Below are positions 33,201 to 42,213 of a stretch of 64,000 nt of DNA, one piece after another. A program made the position numbers and the translations under genes. Origin of the DNA: Cloeon dipterum (lineage: Eukaryota; Arthropoda; Insecta; Ephemeroptera; Baetidae); NCBI RefSeq assembly GCF_949628265.1, contig NC_088790.1, positions 17,984,545 through 18,048,544 on the forward strand, read 5' to 3'. The first letter of the stretch is position 1. Each line of letters starts with the position of its first letter. The notes beneath the pieces are model-generated. The model saw only the letters and a program-made list of their open reading frames with translations, was not told the DNA's origin and searched no databases.

Positions 33201-36038
33201 AATATACACACTTATAACCCTCCAAAGGCACTTTTTATTTTCAAAAGCGATTCACGAGGCCTTGAGCCGTGTCGGCGCTAGAAAATTTCGCGGAATTATG
33301 GCAATTATAGTCAAGCAGGAAAACGTTTTTTCTTCGCATTTTCCATGGAGATAGCACGTGCAGCTCCACGCTTGAGAAATGCAAAATGCGGCTGCTCTTT
33401 AAAATTATAATTTTCACGACTACAATAACAATCATACGTCAGAGTAAAATTTATCATAAAAACAACCTCCACGATGCAGGTTACTTGCATTCATTTGGTA
33501 TTTGGTGGCCATAATCCATTCCGATCCCAAATTACAGCGGAAAGCACATGGTGCGGACCCGATTAGCGCCTCCCACTCCCTGTCGGCGTTCGCACCTGGC
33601 TATGTAACCCCTTCAGTGCAATATTGCTGCTGCACTCTTGTTCAACAAATATACGCGCGGTAATATTAGAATAATATATGCACATGGTAAATGAACAGGG
33701 GCCGGATAGGAACTGGATAACAGTGTCAAGGTTAGGCGCATTTTTATTCTCGTTATTACTCACGCGCGCGCCGTTGTTACCCATCGCTTGATACAGAAAG
33801 CGACCCTGGAAACGCTTTTTTCTCTCTCTTCGACCAGCGACAACTTCCTTCCGCCCCCTGCCAGTGTAATAATATCGCAGCTAGCTACAATTCAACATTT
33901 TGGGATGTGGTCTGACCGTGGTACGTGGATTCCATAAATTCGGTGCTGTCAGATAAAAAGTCGACCATTAATGATGACCACTCCTGCATTTATGTGCCAG
34001 CAGTGAGCACACAAATTATTAACTAAAAATGGTGTTGCGGCGAAACACGCGCGAGTTGATTGTGATTCAGTGTGTTTCCGAGGGGCGTTATATAGAATTG
34101 ATTGTGAGTGTACAAAATCGCCATACTTGGCTCAAAAAGTTAAATCGATCCTTTACCTTAGGGTCTTAAATGACTTGAGATTAAGTTTCTGGCGACAACG
34201 ACGACTGGTTTTTGTTGAGAACCTTTTTAGTTGCTACTTCTTTAGGTTTTTTATATCTTTGAACTGACCTTCCCTTAACAAAAGCTTGCATTGAATTTTG
34301 TCTATTGCCATTTTCTGGATTTTCTTCTTAGTGAAAAATAGCTAAATCTGGAATACTTTGAATTAAAAGGGAAATTTTGTCAAAAAAGAGAGATAGAACA
34401 AGGAGAGCATGTTATTTCACAAGAAATTTTGTTGACAATACGATCCATTCTCGTTTCTTGTTGAAACATGCCAGATCTATTCAATGGTAGGAGGGTTGTG
34501 ATTATAGATCAAAAGACTTTAAGATAGCTCTGTAATATTCCATTTTTCCCAAGAAGCTTAGAGAAAAAATATAAAAACAGGAATTATTGAACGCCTCAAG
34601 ATTGCCCACGGCCGTTTGCCAGACCACATGCGGGGAAGGAAAATTGTGCTGACGGTGGAGCAGTGAGTGACCTTTGTCACCTGACACGCCACATCCTGAG
34701 GTTGTTTACCTGCTCCCCCGCACACATGACCCATAAGTGGAGCAGGCACAAAAACGCTCTCCCTTTCAGCCAAACTCAACGGCCCTATTATTATTAGTTT
34801 CACTTTCACTGCCGTCGGTTTCCTTTTTTCTACAACCCGCGTCCGCCCCTCTCACATAATATTTTTCAAGGTTACTGCCTCTTCTTCTTTCACGGCCTGC
34901 CTGCCACCATGGAGGTTGCTCGCTCGCGGCACAGCCTCGCCGCCACTGCTGCCGCTGCTGCTGGTTTATTATTTTTCTTTCGAGAATAGGGTCATTGAAC
35001 CACAGGCTCCTTATTTCAGAAGAGGTCCTTTCAAAGCGACCGAAAATTCTTAAATTCTTTCCGCGGGCGAATTCTCCCTTGGCTTGGTCAACGTTCCTTC
35101 ACGCCTATCCGACATGTTTGACGTGTTTACTCAGTTTCCTCGCTGCTCCTCTTCCTGCCTCAAGTCCACGACCTTGACTTCCAATCCCTTCGCGGCTTTA
35201 TCTCGAATTAGAAGCCACCAGGGTCACGTGATGTCAATTAAACCATCCGTCCACATTATTCGAGGGCAAATGGAACTAAGACGCAAGTGAGAGCAATAAT
35301 GCGTGGACGTTTCTTTGGTATTTTGGTTTCTTTTCAAACTCCAATCGCTTGAGGTGATAAGCAGTAAATAATTTGGGGCCTTCACAGATAAGGATCAAAA
35401 ACTTTCGGTTTTAGAGGTGAACTGATTTATATGATATTGCTCTGTCAAGATCGAGAGAAGACGCATTTTGCTTGATGTAATACAAATCTAGTCCAGAAAT
35501 AAAGAAGATTTAATTCAATCTGGTCTATTCTCAGCCAACGCAGATTCGCCATTAAAAACCAGTTTTCGCTTTCGTAATATAAATCAAGGCAAGCTCCTTT
35601 TTTACTTGCCAAAATCTATCCAGCATGGTAAGCAAATATAATTTGTTATGAGCTGTACGCAAGACCTGAGTTTGAATATAATTATGTCCCTAGAGCCAAA
35701 TATGTATAATGCTATGTTAATGCTGTTTCAAGATTTTTTAAGTATTGTCGCTTCACATAAAAGACGCGAGAAAATATTTCAAACTTAGTTCAATGCAAAA
35801 AAAAAGTGAACTGGAGTCAACCAATTATATAAACTGCCGGAGACGCGGTTTTGTACTCACCGAGATCAGGAATGGAGCTAGTGGCCTCTTCAAGAACTGG
35901 TCCACCGATGGGCGGAGGCGCTTCCTCGTCGTTCTGACCGGGCTCGTTCTTGATGGCCGAAAGTTTGGGTGCTCGGGAGGTTGGGGCGGGTGGAGGCAAC
36001 ATCGTAGAACTGGTGACTATTTGCTGGGTCAGCACCAT
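2639..36038 (-). CDS. Eip75B: E75 nuclear receptor (NR1D3), whole coding span with five alternative first exons
   Basis: Ecdysone-induced nuclear receptor of the REV-ERB group; family members bind haem in the ligand pocket, act mainly as repressors and antagonise HR3. Shared exons on the minus strand, in transcript order: first zinc finger 13437-13525, second finger 7475-7619, then 5805-6043, 4091-4309, 3421-3975 and 2639-3298. Alternative first exons: 1a 35861-36038, 1b 18170-18275, 1c 13707-13758, 1d 8847-8969 and 1e 6516-6585. All junctions are GT-AG and phase-compatible. Predicted lengths are 694 aa (1a), 670 (1b), 652 (1c), 646 (1d) and 580 (1e). Diagnostic segments are the P-box CEGCKGFF, the extension [14 protein letters not shown], the conserved C-terminal stretch [17 protein letters not shown] and a PLNLS terminus. 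The C-terminal tail is shorter than the very long Drosophila one. Identity is secure; transcript starts are inferred. Confidence 0.96.
3421..3975 (-). CDS. Eip75B: E75 ligand-binding domain exon, C-terminal part
   Basis: Covers roughly residues 249-433 of the 1c isoform. It holds the second half of the ligand-binding domain: LCNGQ-like start (VCLNGQVL), [55 protein letters not shown] and [18 protein letters not shown]. After that comes a Gln/Ser-rich linker with acidic residues. Exon starts after TTTCTGTCCCCAG (phase 0) and ends at the donor GTAATT (phase 0). Canonical helix 12 (AF-2) is not evident, as in REV-ERB relatives that act as repressors. Confidence 0.93.
4091..4309 (-). CDS. Eip75B: E75 ligand-binding domain exon, central part
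   Basis: 73 codons, phase 0 at both ends, starting ACPLNPN and ending MFDAQ at donor GTGAGG. It contains the nuclear-receptor signature region of the ligand domain ([20 protein letters not shown] followed by [19 protein letters not shown]), which forms helices 3-5 and the coregulator groove. Its neighbours join in frame without any extra codon. Confidence 0.94.
4430..4695 (+). repeat. GA-rich and GGGC microsatellites in an E75 intron
   Basis: Intron 4310-5804 contains a GAGA-type run (4,432-4,461) and a (GGGC)n tract (4,651-4,695) with several G triplets close together. Runs of this kind can bind GAGA factor or fold into quadruplexes; neither is shown here. The rest of the intron is GC-rich without a supported gene. 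Confidence 0.6.
5805..6043 (-). CDS. Eip75B: E75 hinge exon with DNA-binding C-terminal extension
   Basis: The first complete codons read [19 protein letters not shown], the C-terminal extension that contacts the 5' side of the half-site in REV-ERB and E75. The rest is hinge and the first ligand-domain helices ([19 protein letters not shown]). The exon starts with two bases (CC) of a split codon and so accepts phase-1 donors. Both the second-finger exon (giving Asp-Ala) and alternative first exon 1e (giving Ala-Pro) use it. It ends at donor GTAAGT, phase 0. Confidence 0.94.
6516..6585 (-). CDS. Eip75B: E75 alternative first exon 1e: isoform without DNA-binding domain
   Basis: Encodes 23 residues plus one base: [16 protein letters not shown] then RYSYHNA, ending at donor GTGAGT in phase 1. 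The single base C joins CC of exon 5805-6043, giving the junction HNAPVRFGR. The peptide LPILKGIL...YHNAPVRFGR is a recognisable conserved start of E75 isoforms. The product (about 580 aa) lacks both zinc fingers. From family knowledge, zinc-finger-less E75 (E75D in the cockroach) can still dimerise and bind ligand. The start ATG follows ACCCGCA. No TATA box is apparent upstream. Confidence 0.88.
7475..7619 (-). CDS. Eip75B: E75 second zinc-finger exon
   Basis: Begins [16 protein letters not shown] (end of P-box and recognition helix), then carries the second four-cysteine finger ([20 protein letters not shown]) and the stretch [13 protein letters not shown]. It starts after TTTTGTGTTACAG in phase 0 and ends at donor GTGAGT in phase 1. 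It can be joined either by the first-finger exon (normal receptor) or by exon 1d (single-finger receptor). Confidence 0.96.
8229..8244 (+). promoter_or_regulatory. DR4 nuclear-receptor site
   Basis: AGTTCA-AAGC-AGGTCA, a direct repeat of the hormone half-site with four-base spacing, just downstream of exon 1d. EcR/USP binds DR4 elements well in vitro (family knowledge). Function here is inference. Confidence 0.35.
8847..8969 (-). CDS. Eip75B: E75 alternative first exon 1d: single-zinc-finger (E75B-type) isoform
   Basis: 41 codons from an ATG in strong context (GCGAACCATGG) to a GTATAA donor in phase 0. The peptide starts [11 protein letters not shown], has an acidic middle (VEEEEPQLE) and ends GDLW. 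Phase 0 fits the second-finger exon, giving the junction DLW-GFFRRS and a product without the first finger (about 646 aa). Insect E75B has this architecture and does not bind DNA alone. I recognise the architecture rather than the peptide, so the exon is likely but unproven. A longer in-frame start at 9071 exists. Confidence 0.65.
8970..13436. other. E75 intron and region upstream of exon 1d
   Basis: No supported gene. Putative promoter of exon 1d lies just above 8,970. A near-match ecdysone element (GGTTCACTGACAC, 12 of 13 positions) is at 12,898-12,910. The reading frames present on both strands show no recognisable domain. Confidence 0.5.
13437..13525 (-). CDS. Eip75B: E75 first zinc-finger exon
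   Basis: Encodes [20 protein letters not shown] then GVHSCEGCK: the complete first four-cysteine finger ending in the P-box. It starts with two bases (AA) after ATTTTGTTTCAG, so it accepts phase-1 donors, and makes a Glu with the G of exons 1a, 1b or 1c. It ends at donor GTAAGA in phase 0. The P-box is split between this exon (CEGCK) and the next (GFF), which is what lets exon 1d bypass the first finger. Confidence 0.97.
13707..13758 (-). CDS. Eip75B: E75 alternative first exon 1c
   Basis: Short coding start [17 protein letters not shown] plus one base at donor GTAAGG. It joins the first-finger exon only about 180 bases downstream, giving LNIEFDGTTV, the same junction found in Drosophila E75A. 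The predicted product is 652 aa with both fingers. The codons for VTGDT form a perfect 14-base palindrome (13,739-13,752). No TATA box is obvious; ecdysone-type elements lie upstream. Confidence 0.88.
14165..14177 (+). promoter_or_regulatory. Near-consensus ecdysone response element
   Basis: AGGTCATTGGACT matches the inverted-repeat consensus RGKTCANTGAMCY at 12 of 13 positions. It lies about 410 bases upstream of the exon 1c start codon, in a promoter-proximal position. Inference only. Confidence 0.35.
15190..15202. promoter_or_regulatory. Perfect IR1 ecdysone response element
   Basis: GGTTCACTGACCC matches RGKTCANTGAMCY at all positions. It sits about 1.4 kb upstream of exon 1c of E75, a direct target of the EcR/USP receptor. 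The consensus is established; binding here is inferred. Confidence 0.6.
16617..16626 (+). promoter_or_regulatory. HR3/E75 response element (RORE type)
   Basis: ATCTAGGTCA matches AWNTAGGTCA, the monomer site shared by ROR/HR3 and REV-ERB/E75. One of four in the 16.6-21.3 kb stretch of E75. A 12-of-13 ecdysone-element match (AGTTCATTGACAC) lies at 16,704-16,716. Confidence 0.45.
17771..17780 (-). promoter_or_regulatory. HR3/E75 response element (RORE type)
   Basis: AACTAGGTCA on the minus strand, a perfect AWNTAGGTCA match located about 0.4 kb downstream of exon 1b. Confidence 0.45.
18170..18275 (-). CDS. Eip75B: E75 alternative first exon 1b
   Basis: Encodes 35 residues plus one base. It begins [20 protein letters not shown] and ends LLGRVLA at donor GTAAAA in phase 1. 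It joins AA of the first-finger exon, giving VLAEFDGTTV and a two-finger receptor of about 670 aa. The start is the first ATG (TTAAAAATGAC context); the frame also extends three codons upstream without an ATG. The peptide itself is not one I recognise, so assignment rests on phase, strand, acidic composition and good splice signal. Confidence 0.75.
20130..20139 (+). promoter_or_regulatory. HR3/E75 response element (RORE type)
   Basis: ATCTAGGTCA, identical to the copy at 16,617 (with the next base G also shared). It lies about 1.9 kb upstream of exon 1b. Confidence 0.45.
21266..21275 (+). promoter_or_regulatory. HR3/E75 response element (RORE type)
   Basis: ATGTAGGTCA, a perfect AWNTAGGTCA match, about 3 kb upstream of exon 1b. 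A TTGACCC half-site lies just before it. Confidence 0.4.
22490..22532. repeat. Inverted repeat / hairpin
   Basis: Arms GGGTTTACCTGACGAT and ATCGTCAGGTAAAACCC are complementary over 16 bases with one bulged A, around a 10-base loop. Each strand shows a donor-like CAG-GTAAA. Not part of a recognised element. Confidence 0.6.
25818..25833. promoter_or_regulatory. RFX X-box palindrome in E75 intron
   Basis: GGTTGCCACGGCAACC fits the RFX X-box consensus GTNRCC-N(0-3)-RGYAAC exactly. A weaker copy (GTTGCCATAGTGAC) lies about 80 bases upstream. X-boxes usually mark ciliary promoters, but no ciliary gene is visible here. Confidence 0.35.
34989..35001. promoter_or_regulatory. Perfect IR1 ecdysone response element
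   Basis: GGGTCATTGAACC matches RGKTCANTGAMCY at every position. It lies about 0.9 kb inside the intron downstream of E75 exon 1a. Binding by EcR/USP is inferred. Confidence 0.6.
35861..36038 (-). CDS. Eip75B: E75 alternative first coding exon 1a (longest isoform)
   Basis: From the first ATG of the exon (ATTATGG, A at -3 and G at +4) it encodes [19 protein letters not shown], a LSAIKNEPG segment with a sumoylation-like IKNEP, a proline/acidic stretch, and ends SSIPDL plus one base at donor GTGAGT. Joined to the first-finger exon it reads IPDLEFDGTTV. Predicted product 694 aa with both fingers. The frame is also open upstream to the acceptor at 36,166, so a longer N-terminus from another exon is possible. 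Confidence 0.82.
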
Positions 36039-36166
36039 AATACGGCGGCCAGCAGACAATTGCTGCTGCAGCAGGAGTGCGTTGGCAATCGTGGGTCGCG
36101 GGCAAATGCTCTCCGCGCGACGACGATTCTCACTTTTAAGTGTGATAAGAGTTTTGTTTGAAGGTC
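36039..36166 (-). other. Eip75B: 5' part of E75 exon 1a (5'UTR or N-terminal extension)
   Basis: Lies between a clean acceptor (CTGATTTCAG) and the first ATG. It has no ATG of its own yet stays open in the E75 frame for 42 codons (for example RRRAESICPRPTIANALLLQ). It is 5'UTR if the upstream exon is noncoding, coding if that exon supplies an ATG. Confidence 0.5.
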
Positions 36167-37675
36167 CTGAAATCAGATTGTAAAAAGGTCAGAAGCATGA
36201 CTAAATAGATAAATGTTTAAGACTTGTAACTTGTAATTCCAGAATTACGTTCGTTTTAATATGGTGGTTGCTTCTATCGAATGCTTTTTTATATTGAATT
36301 TCTCCTGTATATTAATGTAATACATTTTTTGGTGAAATATATACCTAAAACAACCAGCTCTGCAGTCTGCATAATATATTTTGTATAAAAGGAAATCAAC
36401 ATTAAAACGGGATGAAAATATTTACATTGAAAAATTTATGATTGATAATTAGAATAATTGAAATATTTTTTTAAATAACACTAACCAATTTTATCTTAAA
36501 AAAAACAAATAATGGGTCTTGATAATATTAAATATTCAAGAGACTAGTTAATTATTTTCAATTCAGCTATTTAATCATCTTAAGGCGGCAAGACTGATAA
36601 TCACTCTCGTAACACATCACATCATTTATATACTTTCTATATTACATGCAGCTGCGGAGCGATTCTTTCTCCACGGCTTCAGAGAGGTGATGCAACTGCC
36701 GATTGTATATTCCGCTCTAAAAATCTGCGCGGAGTCACCTTGTCAGTGGTTCGATTAACGCCGGCAGTGAAAAAGAAAATCGGAAATGGAACCGTATATT
36801 AAAACGTATAAACAGACCCTATTATCAAACACACAAACAGCTAATGACACGAAGAATGGAAATTATCTGTTAGAGCCGCGGCGTTCAATTCTTGACACAC
36901 AGAAGTGGAAAGAAATGCTACTGATAAGGGGCCCTTGCCAGCACGTTATGAAAATAGAGGTCAACAAACGCAGTGCAGGACAAGCAAGGTCATCATTGAG
37001 ACGCACGCAACTTGTACATACTGCCGTCAAGATGTGGATCAAAATTCGCAAGTGAAACTGGAGTATCAGATGAGGACCCGAATGCAACAAAGTTTTAGCA
37101 AAAAAATTAAAACGAGAACCAAAACAGGTCTGCTGCATATCCTCGGGAGAGCAAGCGTTACTTCCGAGCTCAGATTGCAGATTATCTGACTCACTTGGAA
37201 ACCCGAAACGTGGAGTTATGAGAATTATACTCTGGCGTATTGCGAGGCTTATGTCACTCGCACCGCTTGCACCGAGCAATCAATGCATATCGACTCATAT
37301 AGGGAAATATTTTTGCCGAGTAGTTTATATCGCGAGAAAAGTGTGTAAGTGGTAATTTGCGAGTTAAAAGCGAGAAGGATAGTGTGTTTCGCCGAAATAT
37401 AAATAATTGCAGGCGTCAAGTTGAACGAGCAAAGCAAAGTACGTGCTGTGTGCTCGAGCAGCACTTAAAATTCAGAGAGGGAAACCGGCTGGCTCTTTCC
37501 AAGCTGACCTCCACTCTCGGCGAAAAAGGTTTTTCCGGCTGTGCGAAAATTTATAATGCGGGCCCGCACCTAGGCTACGTAAACAAAGTCAAGGCCGCAC
37601 AGGGTTAATTCGAGCAATTTTCCGTGAGTCGCGCGAGCTGAAACGTCGGGAGGAAGGATCGACGGCTGCAGCACC

Positions 37676-37684
37676 TCAAGGTCA
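37676..37684 (+). promoter_or_regulatory. FTZ-F1 type half-site
   Basis: TCAAGGTCA, a perfect match to the extended FTZ-F1/SF-1 monomer site, about 0.9 kb downstream of the candidate E75 distal promoter. betaFTZ-F1 is part of the same ecdysone cascade (established); use here is inferred. Confidence 0.35.
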
Positions 37685-38556
37685 ACCGAAAAATAATCTC
37701 CAGATAGAAACTCTCTCACACAAACGAATTCGCGAATGTGATCCGCGCCGAGGTCAGCCGGCTGAGGCGGAAGGCGAGTCCGAAACAAGAGGAGTCGCTC
37801 GCGCGCGATTCACTTTCACTCTCACTCTTTCCGCCGAGAGTGACAAACGGTGGACCAAAACAAACACGCGTGTATGAGGCCGGCGGGAAGCAACGTCGGC
37901 CGAAACTCACCCAGGGCGACGAATTCGGCGGCCAATCACATCGTCCGCAACGCTGGTCGGGCCTGTATGTCCGCTGACCAAGGGTGGCAAGGAGTCCGGC
38001 GCTTAAGTATCCGCACGCAGCTGCCCCGACTTAGCTGTACACACCTTTAGGCGGGCGGCCCGAGTTTGGTTTTCCGAAAGCAAACGCTGTTGTGAGCAGG
38101 CGGGCGGACGGGCAGGCGGGCGGCTGGCGGAGGGACCCCCTCCGACCGTCTCGTGGCTGTTCGGCGCGCCAGCTCGTGCGTGGTCGTGACTTTAACCTTG
38201 TCCTTGAACGAGAGCACCGACCGAACTGCTGCAGCAGCAGCAGCCCGGCACTGCGATCAGTGCGATCAACGAGCTAACTAGAGCTGGACAAATGGCCGCC
38301 TGGCTTGTCTCCTCGTGGTCAGTTGGCGGCCGATTTCACCCTGTGCCGAATCAAGGGTTGGCCGCCGATTTCTCGACTAGGGGGTGGCGCCCTTGAATCC
38401 CCCTCTTCCCCGGCGGCTGTCACACCCCTTGCAGCTCCCTCGGCCATGCTCGGGAGCAGCGGGGGAGGGGGGGGGGGTTGAACGCGATTTGGCGCGCGCC
38501 GTTTGCGCTACCGCTCGGCTCGCGAATTTTCGCTTTTCGCACACACACATACTCAC

Positions 38557-38610
38557 CGCTCTTGCCCCACTCTCCTGGTTTTTGTACGCGAAAATACTGC
38601 TTTATGGGCG
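38557..38610 (-). other. Eip75B: Candidate noncoding first exon of E75 1a transcript
   Basis: A short ATG-free stretch on the minus strand from about 25-30 bases below a TATA box to a strong donor (GAGCG-GTGAGT). Its likely partner is the acceptor at 36,166. The start is estimated from TATA spacing only. Confidence 0.4.
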
Positions 38611-38632
38611 CCGATTGATTTTCTGCGTGGAC

Positions 38633-38640
38633 TATTTATA
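38633..38640 (-). promoter_or_regulatory. TATA box, candidate distal E75 promoter
   Basis: TATAAATA on the minus strand within CTATATAAATAG, inside a region that is GC-rich on its downstream side (37.7-38.55 kb). Correct spacing to the proposed noncoding exon. Confidence 0.4.
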
Positions 38641-38649
38641 TAGTGAGTC

Positions 38650-41100
38650 GTGTATATGGAAGTTTGCATTGTTACGTGGTCGAAAATATACCAGGGTTGT
38701 TTTGTGCGGGATTTCCCGAGTGATGTTTCTACTGTGGTATAACATGTGGGCAAATACACTCCTTTTTTGGTGGCTTAGCGAATTTTATGCAGCTATGTCC
38801 GCTCAGCGCGGATCACGTCAGACGACAGAAATACCTGAATGACAAGAATTTTTATTTTTTATTTTGCTTGTGTTCTGTTCACCTTAATTTTTATTTTTAT
38901 TACTATACTAAATTTGAGGAAACATAATATTCTTGAATGAGACTAAAAATTCGAAGGTTTTTAATCAGGCTTTTTTTGTTCCGCCTCATATTATTATTTT
39001 TTCCTTTAAATTTTAATTGCTCAGGTGGTGAGTTCCACAAAGATTTCAAAGCATGGCTGCATAAAAAACGAACCGGCAAAAATAACACTGCGCGTCCACT
39101 TATTTGCTTCTCTTGTGTGATGGAAAACTATATATTATATATTTAATATGGCTTCTTGCTTCTTGCCACAGCCTCTGACAATGAGTTTACCTAACACATG
39201 CTCATGGAGTAAATAATCCGCGGATTTTTCTTTGCATATAACGCAGTAACAATGTTATACATCACTTCAGCTTATAATTCAACCTTCTCGCCGCTAATCT
39301 CAAGACCTTGGCCTTGTAAGATAAAAAAATTATATCTATAGCATTATTTTATCTGCAGGACAAACGAAACAAACCCAAGTGAAATTCGCGGCAAAGAAAT
39401 ATAGATAATTTCCTCTCAATGACTTCTTTAAACGGTCTGAAAGATGGTATTAATGGAGATTATATGAATGTCACTGAAACATTAACTATTAAACGCGCAC
39501 CCTTTTTGCTTTTTATCAACAAATAATCATCCACGTGTGATCTTCAATATAAAAGACCATGCAAGTCAGGTACATTTTAAACCGAGCGTAAATTTCCACT
39601 TCAAAAAACAAAAAAAATTATGCAGCCTCTCATATTTTTTAATTTCACATACGTTCCAAGGTTAGGTGAGAGGTTTTAGTTGCCAAAATATGGAGGCATT
39701 AAATGTTGAAAATTCCGGAAGTTTTGGCACTTTTTAATAGATATTATTTTTTAAAAAAAAAATCACGATACCTTATAAGTTCTAAAATAGCTACATACTT
39801 GCGATTTGTACTAAAAAATGTCATCTACGACTTTGCAATTGTATCAAGGTTATAGGTCTAATTTTTATGCATGTTTCAAATAATATTTAATTTCCTCAAA
39901 GGCTAACGTTAGAATTTTACGAAAAATGCACATTTTTAAAACTTTTTATTTTCTTCTCAAAATTCGAATTTTGTGTAAAATCCTGGTAGATTTTTTACGA
40001 GAAATTCGGCGTGGCAGGCCCGAAATCGACGCTTTTGCTACAAAACTGTCGCATTATTTTCAACATTATTTATTTTTCGAAGGAAAAACGTCAGCTTTTC
40101 AATAATTGTTTTGTTGTAACATTTTTTATCTTATTCAATGAGGACACACTACATTCCTCGTTTACTTAAAAACTCCATTTATTTTCATCCAACAAGTTTT
40201 TGTGTCACAATAATGCTCTACATTGCATGGAAAAACATTAAATATTTGCATTCGAAAATACTAGTCCAACAAAAATTTATTCCTATAGAAAATCAATCTA
40301 ATCCTATCTCATCCAATTCAAATTTGCGGGGTGTCTATGATTTTCATTGATTTGAACGTCTTAACGCGATTCTTAGTGGGAATTTCAACTTAATTAATTT
40401 ATTTCGTTTGATGACCCAGACACGATTGAAAGTAGTTAAGCAAAAACAGTTCGTCTATATTTCACATAGTTGCTGTTTTTCACGGCCAGTGAAGCAGCAT
40501 CCCCTGCAAATTGCTATTGTGGTGATTTCGTTGGTTAGGCACTGCTGACGAAATGCCTCCCGAGTATTATATCACTGAAAAACGTACAAGGTCGTTTTCC
40601 TATTCAAATTTCACTTTTATAGACACCCGGGCGTACCCTTAGGCATTTTAAATATGGAATAGTGACCCATGCATCTATCTTTTCCATAATAAATATTTCA
40701 AATTCGCAAAAACTTTTAGATTGGCTCTGATATGCAACCAAATGTTCTAATACAAATACTGAATGAATTATTCCGCCTCAATAAAAACATGATATTCCTC
40801 CACGTCAGCATACAATTTAAACTCTTTATTATTAACAAAATCCTCCTCGACCCTTTAAAATGTTAACTCAAATTAAAACATTTTTTTATTTCCGCCAAGT
40901 TTGATAAGTAAACATATTTTATTCAGATATTTCAATGTAAACTTCGATAATTCTAAGCGCGAAATTGCATGTGTATTATTTAAACAGACTATAAAAGCTC
41001 ATCCGCTCTTTATTTTTCTTTACAAAAGAGTGTCAAATCCAAGGGGGGTAGCAGCAACGGCTGCGAGCCGCCTGACAGGCAGACGGGTGCACAGACAGTC
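38650..41100. other. Intergenic, AT-rich, no gene seen
   Basis: Between the divergent E75 and membrane-protein genes. Short frames only, with no recognisable domain, no clear repeat family and no terminal inverted repeats. Confidence 0.5.
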
Positions 41101-41392
41101 AGTCGAGGCATAAGCACCAAAAGCAGGGCAGTGCGAGGGTGGGTGCATGTGCACCGGCGGCGGCTCCAGTCAGCTTCTCTTCGCCTGCTGTTTCGCGGTG
41201 TATGCAACCCACAGAATAGATGGCGCAGTCGTGCAGACTTGTGCTGTGGTGTGTGTTGGCGTGCTGCTGCGTTCTTCATGGGTGCGTTTTTCGGCTCCTC
41301 CTTTCGACTCGCACGATTCTCACGAGAAACAGAGAGGCGTGCAGGAGGAAAGGAATTTCATTGTTATTGTTGCTGCTGTCAACCAAGTTGAT

Positions 41393-42212
41393 GTGAGTTT
41401 TTCAATTCAGTGCTTGAAAAATTTAGCTTTTTGATCAATGTTTTACTCTGGAAAACGCGGAAAAGTGTAGATTAAGCCTGTGATATTTTTATTCATAGCA
41501 TTTTTCAATCAGCTTTGGTGCGCTATCCATATATGGGGGAATATGTGTAAGGTTTAGTTGCCAAATCAGAAAGGTGTTTCGACGCGACATGACGCCCAGA
41601 TTTTCGTATTTTTTTATCTTGGGATTATTGTCTTGCAAAATATTATATAATTATCTTTTTTTAATTCCGAGTCTTGCAGTTATATAGCCTTTTGTGTTGG
41701 ATGGATTGTCAGCATAAAATTTAGGATATAACAACTTTTAGCGCCCATTATTTTATTATCTAGGTGCACCTAAATTTGATTCGAATATGATAAAAAGGAT
41801 AAAAACTATGGAGCCTTAATTTTATTCGTACCTAAAATTTAATAATAAAATTATCATTTAAAGATAACAATTTTTTTTAGCAATATTTCTGGATTTTACG
41901 AAAATCGCAAAATTTTGTGTGTCTGCAACGTTTAGTCGTTTTTTAGGTTCGAAAAGGGCCGCCCTACTTAAATCTTCAATATGTTAAAATTCGCGAAATT
42001 TTCAACACCTCTTTCCTACTATTCTAATCTTTTCACCACTTTTCGCAAACTTGCGCAAATACTCATAATCTTACTAACTAGATAAATTTAAAACGGTTTC
42101 GGACACATCTAAAAGCTTATTTTTTTAGTATTGGTGCTTTCTTCAATTATTCTGGCCCTGATTTGGACCAAAAAATGCACATATTATTTTAAATTGTCCT
42201 GCTTTGTCTTAG
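41393..42212 (+). other. Probable 5'UTR intron of the membrane-protein gene
   Basis: The coding exon starts directly after a TTTGTCTTAG acceptor with only one base before the ATG, so a noncoding exon must lie upstream. The best donor is CAAGTTGAT-GTGAGT at 41,393, at the end of a CpG-containing stretch (about 41,040-41,390) that would be the promoter and first exon. Pairing is inferred. Confidence 0.4.
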
Positions 42213-42213
42213 A

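Larger units (their letters stand above)
18276..35860. other. Long first-intron region of E75
   Basis: 17.6 kb without a supported coding exon. It holds two RORE sites, a hairpin at 22.5 kb, an X-box palindrome at 25.8 kb, GC-rich blocks at about 30.96-31.6 and 32.45-32.85 kb, and a perfect ecdysone element at 34.99 kb. The longer open frames in the GC-rich blocks occur on both strands at once and show no domain. The exon 1b promoter should lie just above 18.3 kb. Confidence 0.5.

Noticed and set aside
36863-37279. 138-codon minus-strand frame upstream of E75 exon 1a
   Set aside because: Begins at TTG, no domain, and no phase-1 donor that could join exon 1a.
37905-38090. GTGAGT donor with upstream sequence as a possible coding start for E75 exon 1a
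   Set aside because: The only ATG before the donor is followed immediately by TGA.
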